A stretch of DNA of 64,000 nucleotides from Bacteroidales bacterium M7 (lineage in GTDB: Bacteria > Bacteroidota > Bacteroidia > Bacteroidales > Muribaculaceae). The position numbers and the translations under genes are program-made. Every line of letters starts with the position of its first letter. Position 1 is the stretch's first letter. Location: assembly GCA_001689515.1 (NCBI GenBank), contig LUJR01000048.1, positions 26,050-90,049 on the forward strand, read 5' to 3'. Below are positions 50,994 to 61,046 of the stretch, in pieces. The notes beneath the pieces are model-generated. The model saw nothing but the letters and a program-made list of their open reading frames with translations, ran no database searches and had not been told where the DNA came from.

Positions 50994-51587
50994 TTAATTC
51001 TCTTTCAGCCATTGCAATCTGCGCAAATCGGGTAGATGTTTGATAGAGAAATGCTCAAAGTTTGCTTCGAATCCATCCCCGTCCGGACTCGCTCCCATCA
51101 TCCCTACCATGACTGGGTGATTGTCCTGCAGCCACGCGTTACGCATCATGGTGTATTCCTTATCATCAAAAGAATAGAAGATTTCGACGGCATCCAATCT
51201 TCGTACGGCTTTTATCCATACTGATTCCACTGGCTTGTCTAATTGTATGACGCTCCAGTCGCTTGTGTGATGGGTCACTACCACACTGAGTTTATATTTA
51301 CCGTCAACAAATTCTATACCAGCCTTGATATAATTCTCATGGTCGATGCGTAGCATCAGTCCTGCCTGGTCAAAACGGCTCTTGTAGTCGCCCGATATTT
51401 TCACTTTGACTTCAAACTCGCCCCCGCGCAGCGCGTAAAGAAACGGTGCATCATCTACGGTAAATCCGTAATGTGACACTCGCCAGTAGTCAGTCTGTGG
51501 GGTGACGACCATATGCAGAGAGGTGCCATCTATATTCCATTGCTCTGGCTCGTTGAACCACAGCATCTTCTCCAATGATTGTGCCAT
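50994..51587 (-). CDS. DUF1349-like beta-sandwich protein
   Basis: 197 residues, no signal peptide. DUF1349 features: DYWRVSHYGFTVDDAPFLY, GLMLRIDHENYIKAGIEFVDG, SDWSVIQLD and the closing MVGMMGASPDGDGFEA, giving a concanavalin-like jelly roll. Function unknown; related proteins are found with sugar enzymes. It is convergent to the SDR pair. Confidence 0.82.
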   Translation of the reverse strand: MAQSLEKMLWFNEPEQWNIDGTSLHMVVTPQTDYWRVSHYGFTVDDAPFLYALRGGEFEVKVKISGDYKSRFDQAGLMLRIDHENYIKAGIEFVDGKYKLSVVVTHHTSDWSVIQLDKPVESVWIKAVRRLDAVEIFYSFDDKEYTMMRNAWLQDNHPVMVGMMGASPDGDGFEANFEHFSIKHLPDLRRLQWLKEN

Positions 51588-51629
51588 AACTTGCTTGGTG
51601 ATTCTGATAACTTGCTATTCCATTATCTT

Positions 51630-51652
51630 GTAGGGACATGCCGTGGCATGTC
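51630..51652. repeat. Single REP-like unit, copy 5
   Basis: One 23-base unit of GTAGGGAC plus a near-palindrome with CCGTGG at its centre. No facing partner within 100 bases. It lies between DUF1349 and meaB, which are both on the minus strand. Confidence 0.8.
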
Positions 51653-51675
51653 CGCCCATCAGGCGTTACATACAT

Positions 51676-52812
51676 TCACTTCCTGCCGAGCGATGCGAAG
51701 TAGAAGTCGAGGACTTCGCGGGCGGCTGTGAAGGAGCTGCGGCGGTTGTTGAGCACATCACGCTCGCAGCGCACAAGGCGGCTTGCTACTTCGGTGTCGT
51801 TGTAGAAGTTGCTGCGTAGCTGCTCGTCGATGGTCTCATACATCCAGTAGCGGGCTTGCTGGTGGCGTTTGCGCTCAAAGTAGCCGTTTTCTTTGACGAA
51901 ATCGAAGTAGCGGTCTATCATGTCCCACACCTCGGGGATGCCCAACTCAAAGTAACCCGAGTAGGTGAGCACTTCGGGCTTCCATCCGCTCGGAGTGGGA
52001 GGGAAGAGTTGCAACGCGCTGCGGAATTGTGCCTGTGCCAACCGTGCGCGGTCTATGTTATCGCCATCAGCCTTGTTGATGACTATGCCGTCAGCCATCT
52101 CCATTATACCGCGTTTGATGCCTTGCAATTCATCGCCTGTCCCTGCAAGCTGTATCAGCAGGAAAAAGTCTACCATGGAATGCACGGCTGTCTCGCTCTG
52201 ACCCACACCTACAGTCTCTACGAAAATGTTGTTATACCCGGCAGCCTCGCATAGCACTATGGTCTCGCGAGTCTTGCGGGCTACGCCTCCGAGGGAGCCT
52301 GCTGACGGACTGGGGCGTATGAAGGCATCGGGATGGATTGACAGCTTCTCCATGCGTGTCTTATCTCCGAGTATGCTCCCCTTGGTGCGTTCGCTTGACG
52401 GGTCTATGGCAAGCACGGCAAGTTTGCTGCCGGGAGCTTTGAGCACATGCAGACCGAACACGTCTATCGAAGTGGATTTGCCGGCTCCGGGCACACCGGT
52501 GATGCCTATGCGGCGAGAGTTGCCTGAGTAGGGCAGACACTTCTCTATCACCTCCTGGGCTACAGCCTGATGGTCAGGCGAAAGGCTCTCGACCATCGTG
52601 ACAGCGCGGCTCAGCATCGTCACGTCTCCTTTCAGTATGCCTTCTACGAGTTCGGAGGCTGGGATTGTACGCTTCTTGCGCCGTGTCAGGTAGGGATTGA
52701 CGGACGGAGGCTGTTTCACTCCGCTGTTGACAGTGAGTCCCTGATATTCACAAGAATTCTCGATATGGTCATGATGACCGTCATGGTGATGGTCTGATGA
52801 TGTATGGCTCAT
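51676..52812 (-). CDS. meaB: Methylmalonyl-CoA mutase-associated GTPase MeaB
   Basis: 378 residues. G3E-family GTPase that protects and loads the B12-dependent mutase. P-loop GVPGAGKST, VETVGVGQSE (switch region) and INKADGDN (base recognition), with C-terminal dimerisation helices. The N terminus is His-rich (DHHHDGHHDH), which is not a usual MeaB feature. The mutase genes are not adjacent; instead it ends the ECF/A2M/DUF1573 run, 21 bases after a DUF1573 gene. Confidence 0.94.
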   Translation of the reverse strand: MSHTSSDHHHDGHHDHIENSCEYQGLTVNSGVKQPPSVNPYLTRRKKRTIPASELVEGILKGDVTMLSRAVTMVESLSPDHQAVAQEVIEKCLPYSGNSRRIGITGVPGAGKSTSIDVFGLHVLKAPGSKLAVLAIDPSSERTKGSILGDKTRMEKLSIHPDAFIRPSPSAGSLGGVARKTRETIVLCEAAGYNNIFVETVGVGQSETAVHSMVDFFLLIQLAGTGDELQGIKRGIMEMADGIVINKADGDNIDRARLAQAQFRSALQLFPPTPSGWKPEVLTYSGYFELGIPEVWDMIDRYFDFVKENGYFERKRHQQARYWMYETIDEQLRSNFYNDTEVASRLVRCERDVLNNRRSSFTAAREVLDFYFASLGRK

Positions 52813-52833
52813 GGTATATGGGATATGCGGTGT

Positions 52834-53913
52834 TTAGTCAATCATGCCGACAATCCTTACTGTCCTGACAGGATTGGAAGGGTCGTTGGTTATCAGCACG
52901 AACGATGTATTTATAATCTCTCTGTTACGTATGTAATTCGGTGAAATGGATATGGTGACAGGAATTGTGTCTCCTTTTTTCACTTTTTCTTTCTTTGCAG
53001 TCACTGTCACGTTGGTGTCAGGCGAATATATCCTGCGCACAGCTAATGCGTTTTTGCCGATGTTTGACAGCTCCACTGTATATATGATAGGTTCGGTGAT
53101 GGAACTGCTGACGTTGCCGAGATCCACCTTGTCTACTGACAGGGATGATACGGGAGCATTGGCAAGCTCTTTCTCTCTGAGTTTGGAGAAGTCCTCGTTG
53201 ACAAATGCTGTGACCGGTATGGTAAGCACATCGGCTTGGCTCAATTCTACCTGTATGCTGTCGGTCAGCAGTCCATAGAGAGGAGCATTGACGCTATAGA
53301 TGGTGGCTGACCACACAGCTTGTTCGCCCGGGGCGATTCGCTCAGGGCTGGTGAGCAGATGTATATACTCGGGCGCAGACTTAAGTTTCACCGCTATGGT
53401 GTCATTGCTGGCATTGTAGCACTCTATGTATGCCGATTTGATAGCCCCTTTAGTCATCTCGCCAAACATGAGCATATCTTTCTGCAATCTCAGATTGCCT
53501 GCCGAGATGTGATATCTGGCGTTGAGGCTTGACTCGTTACCGATGGCAGTACCTTTGATATGGAGCGTGTGGCGCGATGGTTCTGTGTCAAGATCCACGT
53601 AGATTTTTTTGTCAAATCTGCCCGGGCGTCCTGTCGGGTCATATGACACCTGCAGCTTTATGGTGTCGCCGGGATTGACAGGATGCCTGTCAAATGTCGG
53701 CAGGGTGCATCCGCAGGTAGAGCGTGCCCCTATCACCTGTACAGGTTCATCTCCGATGTTTACCCCTTTGAATACGACTGTAACCTTGCCGTCATCTTCG
53801 CGAAATGTGGCAAAGTCATGAGTCTTTTCGACCCATGACACCTCTTTATGGGCATGACTGGCGAGACATGCCATCGTCAGACTGCCGAGAATCCACAATT
53901 TTTTACTAACCAT
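52834..53913 (-). CDS. DUF1573 protein with several Ig-like domains
   Basis: 359 residues from the ATG at 53913; a TTG at 53922 is possible but weaker. A signal peptide is present (SKKLWILGSLTMACLASHA). The first DUF1573 domain carries the hallmark STCGCTLPTFDRHPVNPGD. Two further beta-sandwich repeats follow (about 150-240 and 255-355). Predicted periplasmic; DUF1573 domains are ASH/HYDIN-like immunoglobulin folds of unknown role. Follows a short DUF1573 gene after 5 bases. Confidence 0.85.
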   Translation of the reverse strand: MVSKKLWILGSLTMACLASHAHKEVSWVEKTHDFATFREDDGKVTVVFKGVNIGDEPVQVIGARSTCGCTLPTFDRHPVNPGDTIKLQVSYDPTGRPGRFDKKIYVDLDTEPSRHTLHIKGTAIGNESSLNARYHISAGNLRLQKDMLMFGEMTKGAIKSAYIECYNASNDTIAVKLKSAPEYIHLLTSPERIAPGEQAVWSATIYSVNAPLYGLLTDSIQVELSQADVLTIPVTAFVNEDFSKLREKELANAPVSSLSVDKVDLGNVSSSITEPIIYTVELSNIGKNALAVRRIYSPDTNVTVTAKKEKVKKGDTIPVTISISPNYIRNREIINTSFVLITNDPSNPVRTVRIVGMID

Positions 53914-53918
53914 CGCTG

Positions 53919-54335
53919 TCAAGGTACTACAGTGCCTTTAAATGAAAGACCTATACGTTTCTTACCGGCATTTGTCGACACTCTGACCGTACGGTTTACC
54001 GAGCCTAATCGCCCGTCAGGATTAAAGGAAACCTTGATCTGAGCCTTTTCTCCTGGTTTGATGGGGTATGTCGGATATTTTGGTGTGGTGCATCCGCATC
54101 CGCCGTTGGTTACTGACAGAATTACCAAAGGGGCGTTGCCGGTGTTGGTAAACTCATATACTGCCGTTACCACGCCGCCTTTCTCAGGGATTGCTCCGAA
54201 GTTGTGCGAGCGTGAAGCAAATTCTATTTTGGGCTTGTTGGCATTGTCGGCAGCTGCTGTAGGCATGGCTGCCAATAAGCAGCCGATAAAGGCTATGATA
54301 CCTAACGGTAAAAGTTTAATATGTCGCATTGTCAT
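53919..54335 (-). CDS. Short single-domain DUF1573 protein
   Basis: 138 residues: signal peptide (LLPLGIIAFIGCLLAAMPTAA) and one DUF1573 domain with GGCGCTTPKYPTYPIKPGE. It repeats the motif set of its larger downstream neighbour, so the two are paralogues in tandem. It begins 24 bases after the alpha-2-macroglobulin stop. Confidence 0.88.
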   Translation of the reverse strand: MTMRHIKLLPLGIIAFIGCLLAAMPTAAADNANKPKIEFASRSHNFGAIPEKGGVVTAVYEFTNTGNAPLVILSVTNGGCGCTTPKYPTYPIKPGEKAQIKVSFNPDGRLGSVNRTVRVSTNAGKKRIGLSFKGTVVP

Positions 54336-54359
54336 AGTTATGTGGATGTTGATAGCTGA

Positions 54360-57300
54360 TTATTTAGATACTGTGATAGGCTCTGCGCCAGAGTGGGCAG
54401 TCAGCGACGGTGTCATCTGTGACTGTATCGTGGCTATGCCTGAGGTAAATGTGCCCGCATTATTGGCAGATAGGTCATAAGTCAGCACATATGTGCCTTT
54501 GGGCAGTCGGGATATGAATATGTCGGTCTGGCTGTCGCGGTTTTCGCGGTAGAATGACAGTCCTTGGCTCGATATGTAGCCTGGCAGCTGGTCGGAAGGC
54601 TCGAAGCATGCGGCGCGTTGATCCACGATGGTCACATAATCCATGTCATGCTTTGCCACTATGGTCAGCTGCACCTTGACACTGCTGCCAAGTGACATTG
54701 ATGTGGCTGAAGTCCATTTCATACCGTCGGCGGTGGATACACCTGTCAGTATCTCCTTTGTGATGCTCAGATCGGAGATTGAGTGAGGTTTCACCGCGGA
54801 GGTCTCAGCCACATATTGCGCTATGACCGCACCCCATGAGGGCAGAGTGCTGCTGTTTTGTATATCAAGTGTGCTTCCCGAAGCCTGGGCAGGTGGGAGG
54901 GTAGTGGTGAACATCCCCGAAGCATAGTCACCCTTAGGCAGCGTCAAGGGAGAGCCGCCGAGTGTCATGTTGACACCGCTGGCAGGTACTACCCATGAAG
55001 GCGATGAGGTGATGAGGTTGGCGATAATCAGGGCTGCCTGTGGATTGTCGTTCCATGTCGTTGCCTCTTTCTGGAATATCAGCCATTGGCGTATCCTGTC
55101 TATAGCCTTGCTCTGGGGTTGCAGCTGGCTGTATGTGTCAAGTATGATGCTTTGCCCGGTGATGTCGGTTCCTTCCCACCACATGCCGCGTTCGGGTGAT
55201 GTGATGGCAAACTGATTAAGTGACTCGATCACTTCAAGGGCTATGTCGCCGTAGCCATGGGTATCCATGAGTATGGCTGCCTTGGCTTTGTCGACAGATG
55301 ACATCTTCTTCCAGTTGGCACGGGCTTCGCGCAGTGCGGCATTGCTGACTGCGTGGGCGGCGTTGCTTTGGGTGATGTTAAAGAGATTACGCAGCTCGGC
55401 ATAGTCGATATATGAATCGTGGGGATAACGAGAATACCGCCTAACAGCTTCGTCATCAAGATAAAGCACAGCCTTGCGGAGCATGTCGTCAAAATCCTTG
55501 TAGGTTGGCAGCCATCCGAGGCGGTTGATAGCCCCGAGTGTGCGGAGCACATACTCTGTCACCCACAGTGACGGCTCTGAGTCATCAGCCATCCATCTCC
55601 ATGCACCTGACGATGCCTGGAGCTGATGGAGCTTGGCGGTAGATGCCTTGATGGCTTTATCAGTATAGTCGGAGTCAAGTATCAGAGCCAGACGAGCCAT
55701 GCGCTCTGAGTCGCTCTTTGCCTCGCGCATCCATGGGGTAGACTGGAGCATCATCTGCTTGAGCTGAGGATTCCGCTCGAGCATTGATTTGAGGCTCTCG
55801 TCGCTCTTGTCCCCGGCACTCCATTGCTTTATAGCTTCGCCGATGACAGGGTATTGCTCCACGAGGTTCTTCGCTGCGATGGCTGAGAGGAATGCATCGG
55901 CAGCCTTCATGGCTGTGTTAGGAGCTTCGTCAGATATTGACGGCAGAGCGAGAACGGCAAGCCACAATGGATTTTCGCAGTATTGTAGAGTGACAGTAGC
56001 GTCATCTTTCATCGTCGGAAGCGTGATGGTGGCATTTTTCGAATCAGGGTCTATGTAGAATGGCTGTGACTCGATTACCGATGACTTTGATGACAATACA
56101 GGTATGACAGACATTTCCCCGTCTGAGAAATTCCCGGAGGTTGCAGCCGTGCGTATTGTCATCATATTGCCCTCGGCGACTGTGACATCTATCGGCAGTG
56201 ACACAATCTGGCTACCATTGGGGGCAATGCTTACAGTGGTCTGTTGTGATGCCTTGAATGCTGGATTCGACGAAGCGGTCGCTTCGGCATATACGGTTGC
56301 TTCAATCTGCTGGTCGGTCTTGTTGTAGACGGTGGTGAGCACGTCTATGCGGTCACCGGCACGAACATAGCGGGGCAGATTGGGCTGCACCATCATAGGT
56401 TTTGAACTGACGATTGAGGCTGAGTATTTAGCCGTGTCAAGTTTGCGTGTGAATGCTATGAGATCAAACTGCCATGTTGTCACGGCATTTGGCATTGTCA
56501 GTTCTATGACCGCGTTGCCGTCCTTGTCGGTGGTGATGGTCGGATTGAAATAGGCAAGAGGTATCTCCGACGGGCGATAGTTGATGTCCTTAGGCATCTC
56601 ATTACCGGTCTCGCTTTCTCCTGCACCCATATCGGCAGCCGCCTCTTCGGTTACAGCCGCTTCGCTTTCAGCAATAGCGGCGTTTTTGGCTTCCATCTTA
56701 GGAGCCGCCATGTCTGCTGTCGCATAGAGCATACGAGAGCCGCGTATGCGCAACCCCGTTGAGAAGTAACGCATGCCTTCAGCCCATGATTGTTCCCATA
56801 GCTGCCATTGTGGCATATTTAGACCGATGCAGTCAGCCATCTTATACGGAGACATTGCTCCTACACGGTTTTGCCATTGATAGGGCTGTTGCAGCGAGAT
56901 ATGATATAGTTGTCCGTCTATCGGGCGGAAGTCCTGGTTATGACGCTCGATGCTTTCGAGTGCTTTGCTGTAGATGTCGGCTATGACCGCGCCCTCTACG
57001 GGTGTCCCGTCATCGTAGCGGAGTTTGAACGTCCACTTCTCTGCTGCCAGAGGCGATGTCTTGTCGCGGAATGAGGCTGCCTCAATGACAAGTTTCTTCT
57101 GTGTATCGGGTCGTGAGATGGTCAGATTGCATTGGTCAGTCTGGAAATTCTTTGTCGCGATAAGTGACATGAACGCTCTCTCACCGCCATTGTCAAGTTT
57201 GACAGGAAGTATATTGAACCCTGGTGATACTTTCAGCCATTTGCGCATATATTCATGTCCGGTCTCAGGATTCCACATTATCACCATGACATTGTTGACG

Positions 57301-59975
57301 TCCTTGCCGGTGGCATAGGTTATATCTATCTTGCCTTCGCTGTCGGTGACAAGTTCGCTTGATGGTGTCCACACGTTTTTATCAGTTGGCGAGGGATTTC
57401 CCAGAGCGGGGTTGTATAGGATGACATTGCGTGATACCGAAGGATCAGTCTCTCCATCAAGTCTGAATCTTATATCATATGTGCCGTTAGGGATGCTTTC
57501 CAGATTGAGCACAGGATTGTCAAGGTTGATAATCCCTGATTTCACGATGTCTTTATCCGCAAGTATCTCATAGTTTATAGAGGATACTTTCACGGATTCG
57601 CCGGCTATGTCGGCAACCTTTATGTCAAGTTTTACAGACTCAGTGGTATTGACCGTGTAGGGCATGTCCACTGTGAGCTGACGCAGAGATGCCGGAGAGA
57701 ATGAGGTCTGTGCTGACTGCGATTCGCCGGATGTGCTCACTGCCACAATCTGCCCCACGAAGTAGCCGCGTGGGTAGGGGGCATCCTTCATCACATCGGA
57801 GGAGATGTTGATGGAGAATTTACCGTCTGCTCCTGATTGAGCCGTGGCGGTGTAAAATGACTGCAGAAGTGACTGTATCCACCAGCGCATCGGGGACAGG
57901 GATTTCAGGTCCAGAGTCACCTTGGCATCTGCTACAGGCAGGTCGGTATAGGTGCGCAGGTCGCCGCTGATGACATAGCCGCCATCTGCTGCTCGCTGCG
58001 GCGTGGCGAGCGTCACCTGATATGTAGGTAATTTGTAGTCGCTGACTGTGAAGCCGCAGTTGGAGTATACAGAGCGCTTCTTGTCGCTGTCATCGGGCAT
58101 TTCAAGTGACAGTGTGAAGTTGCCGGTCAATCCGTCTTTCGGGAGGACAACCTGTCCGCTGCACCGTCCCCATTTATCGGTCACTGTGCGTATAGTGTCA
58201 AACGGCTGATAGTTTGCATCACGCACTATGGCTGTGATTTTTCGTCCTTCAAGCAGTTCGTGTCCGTAGCCCTTGGATGAGTATGCCACCGCACTCCATT
58301 GCAGCGTATCGCCAGGATGGTATAACGGCAGTGAGGTGAAAGCGGATATATAATTGCTGGTGCGGTTGATATTGCTGCGCGAATATTCCCAGATGGAGAA
58401 TGGTGCGGAGGTGTCATTGCCTTTCGTTGCATACACCAGTCCGCGGCTCATGCTGTTTGCGGTTAGCGCACCCTCTTTGTTGGTCTTGCCTAAAGCGGAT
58501 GCGGCTTTGTTTCTGCCGTTGGGGAGGATATTGAAGGCTATATCTTTGAGTGGTGTGCCTGATATGCCGTCCACGGCATAGAGCATGCGGTCGTTGACGG
58601 TGGCAGAATATACAGCCAGTTTGGTGACGGTCACTATGCGCTGTGAGTTGTCACCAGACGCGTCCTTGCCATTGAAATCGATGTCAAATATATAGCGTCC
58701 GACAGCAAGGGCAGGGAAATCGGTGATGTCAAGCGAATATAGGGTAGGGTATTGGGTGTTGTCCCCGTCTGCCAGACGGTAGGTCTGCGAGGCTGCCTTT
58801 TTCAGATTGCTGTGACGTTTGAGATTGTAATAATTCTCTCTCAGTGAGTAACTGTTATCCACTTTATATGCAGTGATGGTCACCTCAGTCACGTTTTTGC
58901 TCTTGAGATCGATTTTAACAGGTACGCCGGGATAGAGAGTAGCAGCCATGGAGAGGTCGGCACTCTTGCGCTCAAAGTTGCTGACCATATTGCGGATGCA
59001 GTTGATGCGGAAATAGTCGGGATAGGTGGCTATGTAGCGTTTAGCCTGGTCGTATATCCAGCGTTCACGGTCTATGTTGTCGGTCGATGGTAGTTCGTCG
59101 ATTTTAAGTAATACCTCACCAACAGCCGGCGTTGCCGTGAAATTACTGTCATACAATGCTTTGAGTTTATCAAACTCGGCATCTGTATCCATGCGGTCGC
59201 CTGACAGTGAGCTGTCGGCATCAAGTTTCTGTAGCTGCCAGTATATACGGCTGGCAGTCGTTGTCCCTGACTGTGACAGCATCATGGATATTATACGCGA
59301 TATGCCCATGCGCGCCTGGGTGTTGCGGTATGCAAATGTACGCAGTATCTCCACACCCCTCATTGCTTCGAAGTCAAGCAGGGTGGGGGCGTACATCGCT
59401 GCTATGTCGCGGTTGTAGTCTATCACTCCGTCATAACGCTCGATTGGTGTCTGAGCCAGCATGGTTGAGGGTGCGAGTGCATCGTTGATGAGAGCCATGA
59501 TGCGGTCAGCCATCTGCTGTCCGCTCCATGTGGTGAAGTTGCCTTTGGCTGCATCGAGCATCGCCGGACGCTGGTCATATGCCCAGCTGTCAGACTGATA
59601 TATATCGGCGTAGATGCCTGCTAAAAGCAGACTCAGCAGGCTACGTGTCTCTACATCCTTCTCCTCCTTTATCAGCGAATCGATGCGAGCGGTCACTTTG
59701 ACCAATTCGTCCTGTGAGATTGACGCTTCGGCTAACGACAGGTTGATGAGGGCGCGGAGCATCGCGCGGCTGTCTGAGGCGTTTTGTGCCGCAGTCATGG
59801 CTTTTTCGGCATCGGAGATGACGGTCTTTGGATAGGCAAAGTCGGGTTTCTGATAAGCTGAAGCACTTATGGCTGCGGATGCAGCAACAGGTGCGTTAAA
59901 TAAACCAAATGCTGCGACAGAGGCGCAGCAGGCTATCAGTGAACGGTTGACAAATGATTTCTTTGGTGATGACAT
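54360..59975 (-). CDS. Giant alpha-2-macroglobulin family protein lacking the thioester motif
   Basis: 1871 residues with a signal peptide (RSLIACCASVAAFGLFNAPVAA). After an alpha-helical N-terminal third come MG-type beta domains (for example LYHPGDTLQWSAVAYSSKGY near 590), the A2M core region IPLAYFNPTITTDKDGNA near 1135, and an alpha/alpha-barrel region from about 1340. At the usual CxEQ thioester site the sequence reads SISDEAPNTAMKAADAF, with no CxEQ, so covalent trapping of proteases is not expected. Bacterial A2Ms guard the periplasm. It sits in the middle of an ECF-sigma-led operon. Confidence 0.88.
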   Translation of the reverse strand: MSSPKKSFVNRSLIACCASVAAFGLFNAPVAASAAISASAYQKPDFAYPKTVISDAEKAMTAAQNASDSRAMLRALINLSLAEASISQDELVKVTARIDSLIKEEKDVETRSLLSLLLAGIYADIYQSDSWAYDQRPAMLDAAKGNFTTWSGQQMADRIMALINDALAPSTMLAQTPIERYDGVIDYNRDIAAMYAPTLLDFEAMRGVEILRTFAYRNTQARMGISRIISMMLSQSGTTTASRIYWQLQKLDADSSLSGDRMDTDAEFDKLKALYDSNFTATPAVGEVLLKIDELPSTDNIDRERWIYDQAKRYIATYPDYFRINCIRNMVSNFERKSADLSMAATLYPGVPVKIDLKSKNVTEVTITAYKVDNSYSLRENYYNLKRHSNLKKAASQTYRLADGDNTQYPTLYSLDITDFPALAVGRYIFDIDFNGKDASGDNSQRIVTVTKLAVYSATVNDRMLYAVDGISGTPLKDIAFNILPNGRNKAASALGKTNKEGALTANSMSRGLVYATKGNDTSAPFSIWEYSRSNINRTSNYISAFTSLPLYHPGDTLQWSAVAYSSKGYGHELLEGRKITAIVRDANYQPFDTIRTVTDKWGRCSGQVVLPKDGLTGNFTLSLEMPDDSDKKRSVYSNCGFTVSDYKLPTYQVTLATPQRAADGGYVISGDLRTYTDLPVADAKVTLDLKSLSPMRWWIQSLLQSFYTATAQSGADGKFSINISSDVMKDAPYPRGYFVGQIVAVSTSGESQSAQTSFSPASLRQLTVDMPYTVNTTESVKLDIKVADIAGESVKVSSINYEILADKDIVKSGIINLDNPVLNLESIPNGTYDIRFRLDGETDPSVSRNVILYNPALGNPSPTDKNVWTPSSELVTDSEGKIDITYATGKDVNNVMVIMWNPETGHEYMRKWLKVSPGFNILPVKLDNGGERAFMSLIATKNFQTDQCNLTISRPDTQKKLVIEAASFRDKTSPLAAEKWTFKLRYDDGTPVEGAVIADIYSKALESIERHNQDFRPIDGQLYHISLQQPYQWQNRVGAMSPYKMADCIGLNMPQWQLWEQSWAEGMRYFSTGLRIRGSRMLYATADMAAPKMEAKNAAIAESEAAVTEEAAADMGAGESETGNEMPKDINYRPSEIPLAYFNPTITTDKDGNAVIELTMPNAVTTWQFDLIAFTRKLDTAKYSASIVSSKPMMVQPNLPRYVRAGDRIDVLTTVYNKTDQQIEATVYAEATASSNPAFKASQQTTVSIAPNGSQIVSLPIDVTVAEGNMMTIRTAATSGNFSDGEMSVIPVLSSKSSVIESQPFYIDPDSKNATITLPTMKDDATVTLQYCENPLWLAVLALPSISDEAPNTAMKAADAFLSAIAAKNLVEQYPVIGEAIKQWSAGDKSDESLKSMLERNPQLKQMMLQSTPWMREAKSDSERMARLALILDSDYTDKAIKASTAKLHQLQASSGAWRWMADDSEPSLWVTEYVLRTLGAINRLGWLPTYKDFDDMLRKAVLYLDDEAVRRYSRYPHDSYIDYAELRNLFNITQSNAAHAVSNAALREARANWKKMSSVDKAKAAILMDTHGYGDIALEVIESLNQFAITSPERGMWWEGTDITGQSIILDTYSQLQPQSKAIDRIRQWLIFQKEATTWNDNPQAALIIANLITSSPSWVVPASGVNMTLGGSPLTLPKGDYASGMFTTTLPPAQASGSTLDIQNSSTLPSWGAVIAQYVAETSAVKPHSISDLSITKEILTGVSTADGMKWTSATSMSLGSSVKVQLTIVAKHDMDYVTIVDQRAACFEPSDQLPGYISSQGLSFYRENRDSQTDIFISRLPKGTYVLTYDLSANNAGTFTSGIATIQSQMTPSLTAHSGAEPITVSK

Positions 59976-60022
59976 TGTGAAACGCGTTTGTGGGTTGTAG
60001 AGGAGGGGAGAGTGTGGATGGG

Positions 60023-60508
60023 CTATTTGTCTTTACGCAGTTCGCGCGCATGCTTGCGAAACTCTTTGTTGAGTTTCTGCTCGGCAAGACGGAGCTGGTA
60101 CACCTGTTTAGGGGTGAGAATCTTGCCTATCTCCTGATAATATTTCGTTTCTATGCGGTTGACGTTTGCCCCCACTGAGAGCGACACGTTCGTAGCCTCA
60201 GTATATTCTTTGTCGGTAGGGTTAGCCTTTCGCTTCATCTCCTTGCGCATGCGTGTGTCGTTGTAGAACACAGCTCTGCGTTCACGGTCCATCGCGTCAT
60301 ACAGAGCAAAAAAGCGTGTGGCTTGCTCGTCATTGAGTCCCAGTTCTTTGGTCAGCCTGTCATGTTTGTACTGTATCATTTCAGCTTCCCACTTCTGGCG
60401 GTCGGCTGGTGAACCGCCGTGACGCTTCTGTGCTGACACGTTTGTGACAGCCGAGGCTAACAGCAGAGTGAGCATGATGGCTAATCTATAAAACTTGTTG
60501 CTATGCAT
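60023..60508 (-). CDS. Spy/CpxP-like periplasmic helical protein
   Basis: 161 residues with a cleavable signal peptide (IMLTLLLASAVTNVSAQ). The mature part is charged and helical, with two LTxxQ-like motifs, LNDEQ and LTPKQ, in the arrangement seen in Spy and CpxP (periplasmic chaperone/stress sensors). The sequence between, rich in Arg/Lys, resembles Bacteroidetes Spy-like proteins often found beside ECF sigma genes. Encoded between the anti-sigma candidate (35 bases upstream) and the A2M gene (47 bases downstream). Confidence 0.78.
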   Translation of the reverse strand: MHSNKFYRLAIMLTLLLASAVTNVSAQKRHGGSPADRQKWEAEMIQYKHDRLTKELGLNDEQATRFFALYDAMDRERRAVFYNDTRMRKEMKRKANPTDKEYTEATNVSLSVGANVNRIETKYYQEIGKILTPKQVYQLRLAEQKLNKEFRKHARELRKDK

Positions 60509-60543
60509 ATGTCGTTCGTTTAATCGTATCGTTTAGAGGTTGT

Positions 60544-60978
60544 TTATTGGTTTGGCGCAGAGGTGTCATCCATCGGATCAAAGCCTTCTTGCCAGAGCAT
60601 GTCCATCAGGTCCTCCTCGTTGGTGGTGTAATAGGTCTCATCGCTGAGCTCTTCGGCTACTGCGGGGTCTGACAGTGCCTGGGCAAGCACTGGATAATTA
60701 TCGATTGACATTTGCCCCTGAGAGGTAGCTCCGGTCAGCGAAAATATGTGCATCATGCACCATACGCCTGCAAACATGGCTGCAAGATATACGTAGGGTC
60801 TGATGCGCTGCCATATGCTGCGTGGTGCTATATTGTCTGCCTGTTCTTTCTCCCAGTCACGTTCGGGCAGAGATGCCTCGATGCGCTGAGTCAGGGTGTC
60901 GAAATACCCGTCAGGGACTGTCATGCCGTCATGCCGTCCTATCTTGTCAAGGATTGTATTTGTATCATCGTGTTTCAT
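60544..60978 (-). CDS. Single-span membrane protein, anti-sigma factor candidate
   Basis: 144 residues: a soluble N-terminal part (about 1-70), one membrane helix (PYVYLAAMFAGVWCMMHIF) and an acidic C-terminal tail (EEDLMDMLWQEGFDPMDD). The topology, size and position directly after an ECF sigma gene fit a membrane-bound anti-sigma factor, although no zinc motif is present. The pairing is inferred from context. Confidence 0.6.
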   Translation of the reverse strand: MKHDDTNTILDKIGRHDGMTVPDGYFDTLTQRIEASLPERDWEKEQADNIAPRSIWQRIRPYVYLAAMFAGVWCMMHIFSLTGATSQGQMSIDNYPVLAQALSDPAVAEELSDETYYTTNEEDLMDMLWQEGFDPMDDTSAPNQ

Positions 60979-61046
60979 TGCCAGTTGGAATATGGAGAGT
61001 GACTTGATGCTGTTTTTCTGTTTTGACTGCGTTGCCGTGTGAAAGT

